Below, piece after piece: positions 5,225-5,384 of a stretch of 5,384 nt of DNA. The stretch lies in contig LNEX01000072.1 of assembly GCA_001464165.1 (NCBI GenBank), positions 1 through 5,384 on the forward strand, read 5' to 3'. This DNA is from a bacterium Ga0077546. GTDB taxonomy: Bacteria > Cyanobacteriota > Vampirovibrionia > Obscuribacterales > Obscuribacteraceae. The notes below the pieces were generated by a model. It worked only from the letters and a program-made list of their open reading frames with translations. It ran no database searches and was not told the origin of the DNA. Position numbers and translations under genes: made by a program. Position 1 is the stretch's first letter. Every line of letters starts with the position of its first letter.

Positions 5225-5384
5225 ATGGCACTAGCAAAAATTGGTACCTATCTAGGCTCGCTAATGATCATCTTGGCGAGCGTCGGTCATAGCAACCATG
5301 TCCAAGCAAAATCTTCACTGGCCCAGGTCGGCGACCAGGTGACAGTAACCTCACCTGATACCACAATCACATTACCTGCCACCA
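5225..5384 (+). CDS. Secreted protein of unknown function, N-terminal fragment (3' end outside window)
   Basis: An open frame of 53 codons runs from ATG 5225 to the window edge without a stop. AGAGGG at 5215-5220, 4 nt upstream of the ATG, is a convincing ribosome binding site. The product begins with a classic Sec signal peptide: a short basic start (MALAKIGT), a hydrophobic core (YLGSLMIILASVG, residues 9-21), and a polar c-region ending in V-Q-A at residues 26-28, a likely signal peptidase I site. No lipobox Cys is present. The visible mature part (KSSLAQVGDQVTVTSPDTTITLPATT) is Thr/Val-rich and suggests beta structure, but no family can be named from it. The gene follows the terminator/leader region at 5082-5182, so its expression may depend on read-through. 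Confidence 0.7.
   Translation, partial: MALAKIGTYLGSLMIILASVGHSNHVQAKSSLAQVGDQVTVTSPDTTITLPAT

Overview
The window reads as part of a bacterial chromosome of moderate GC content. All genes lie on the + strand. In order they are smc (3' part), scpA (in two overlapping frames), scpB, ispD, sepF, and the first 53 codons of a secreted protein of unknown function. The SMC head, the ScpA sequence and the presence of SepF all resemble cyanobacterial versions. In SMC this shows in the FYAFDEVD..LDGAN Walker B/D-loop block and the VSLRRPMIE segment; in ScpA, in the AEKGEIDP segment and the LAHDEDI and ALFLSNAGKIDLEQETFYG blocks. No photosynthesis gene is present. A member of the wider cyanobacterial lineage, possibly a non-photosynthetic one (Melainabacteria/Vampirovibrionia type), is my best guess. 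It rests on remembered family signatures, not on a search.

Positions 1-3451 hold the condensin module: the ATPase SMC, the kleisin ScpA and the winged-helix partner ScpB. They are packed with a gap of 3 bp, an overlap of 17 bp and a gap of 7 bp, so they are probably co-transcribed. Together they form the SMC-ScpAB complex that compacts and segregates the chromosome. The kleisin is not one open frame. Its N-terminal SMC-binding part and its C-terminal winged-helix part are in different frames, offset by +1, and meet at the point where family homology should be continuous.

Positions 3479-4261 encode IspD, the MEP-pathway cytidylyltransferase. It starts at TTG, 27 bp after scpB, and has an insertion in the CTP-binding loop. 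A 145 bp gap with a plausible promoter leads to sepF (4407-4967), which encodes a cell-division protein that normally anchors FtsZ to the membrane. This copy lacks the usual N-terminal membrane-targeting helix and has a long Pro/Ser-rich tail instead.

Positions 4968-5224 are non-coding as far as I can tell. They contain an extended -10 promoter, a hairpin, an exposed CCTCCTCCTT tract that resembles the anti-Shine-Dalgarno sequence, and a strong intrinsic terminator with a 12 bp stem. This is either a roughly 100 nt small RNA or an attenuator leader for the secreted-protein gene that starts at 5225 and runs off the window.

The points most worth checking are the split kleisin, the anti-SD-bearing small RNA or leader, and the unusual SepF architecture.
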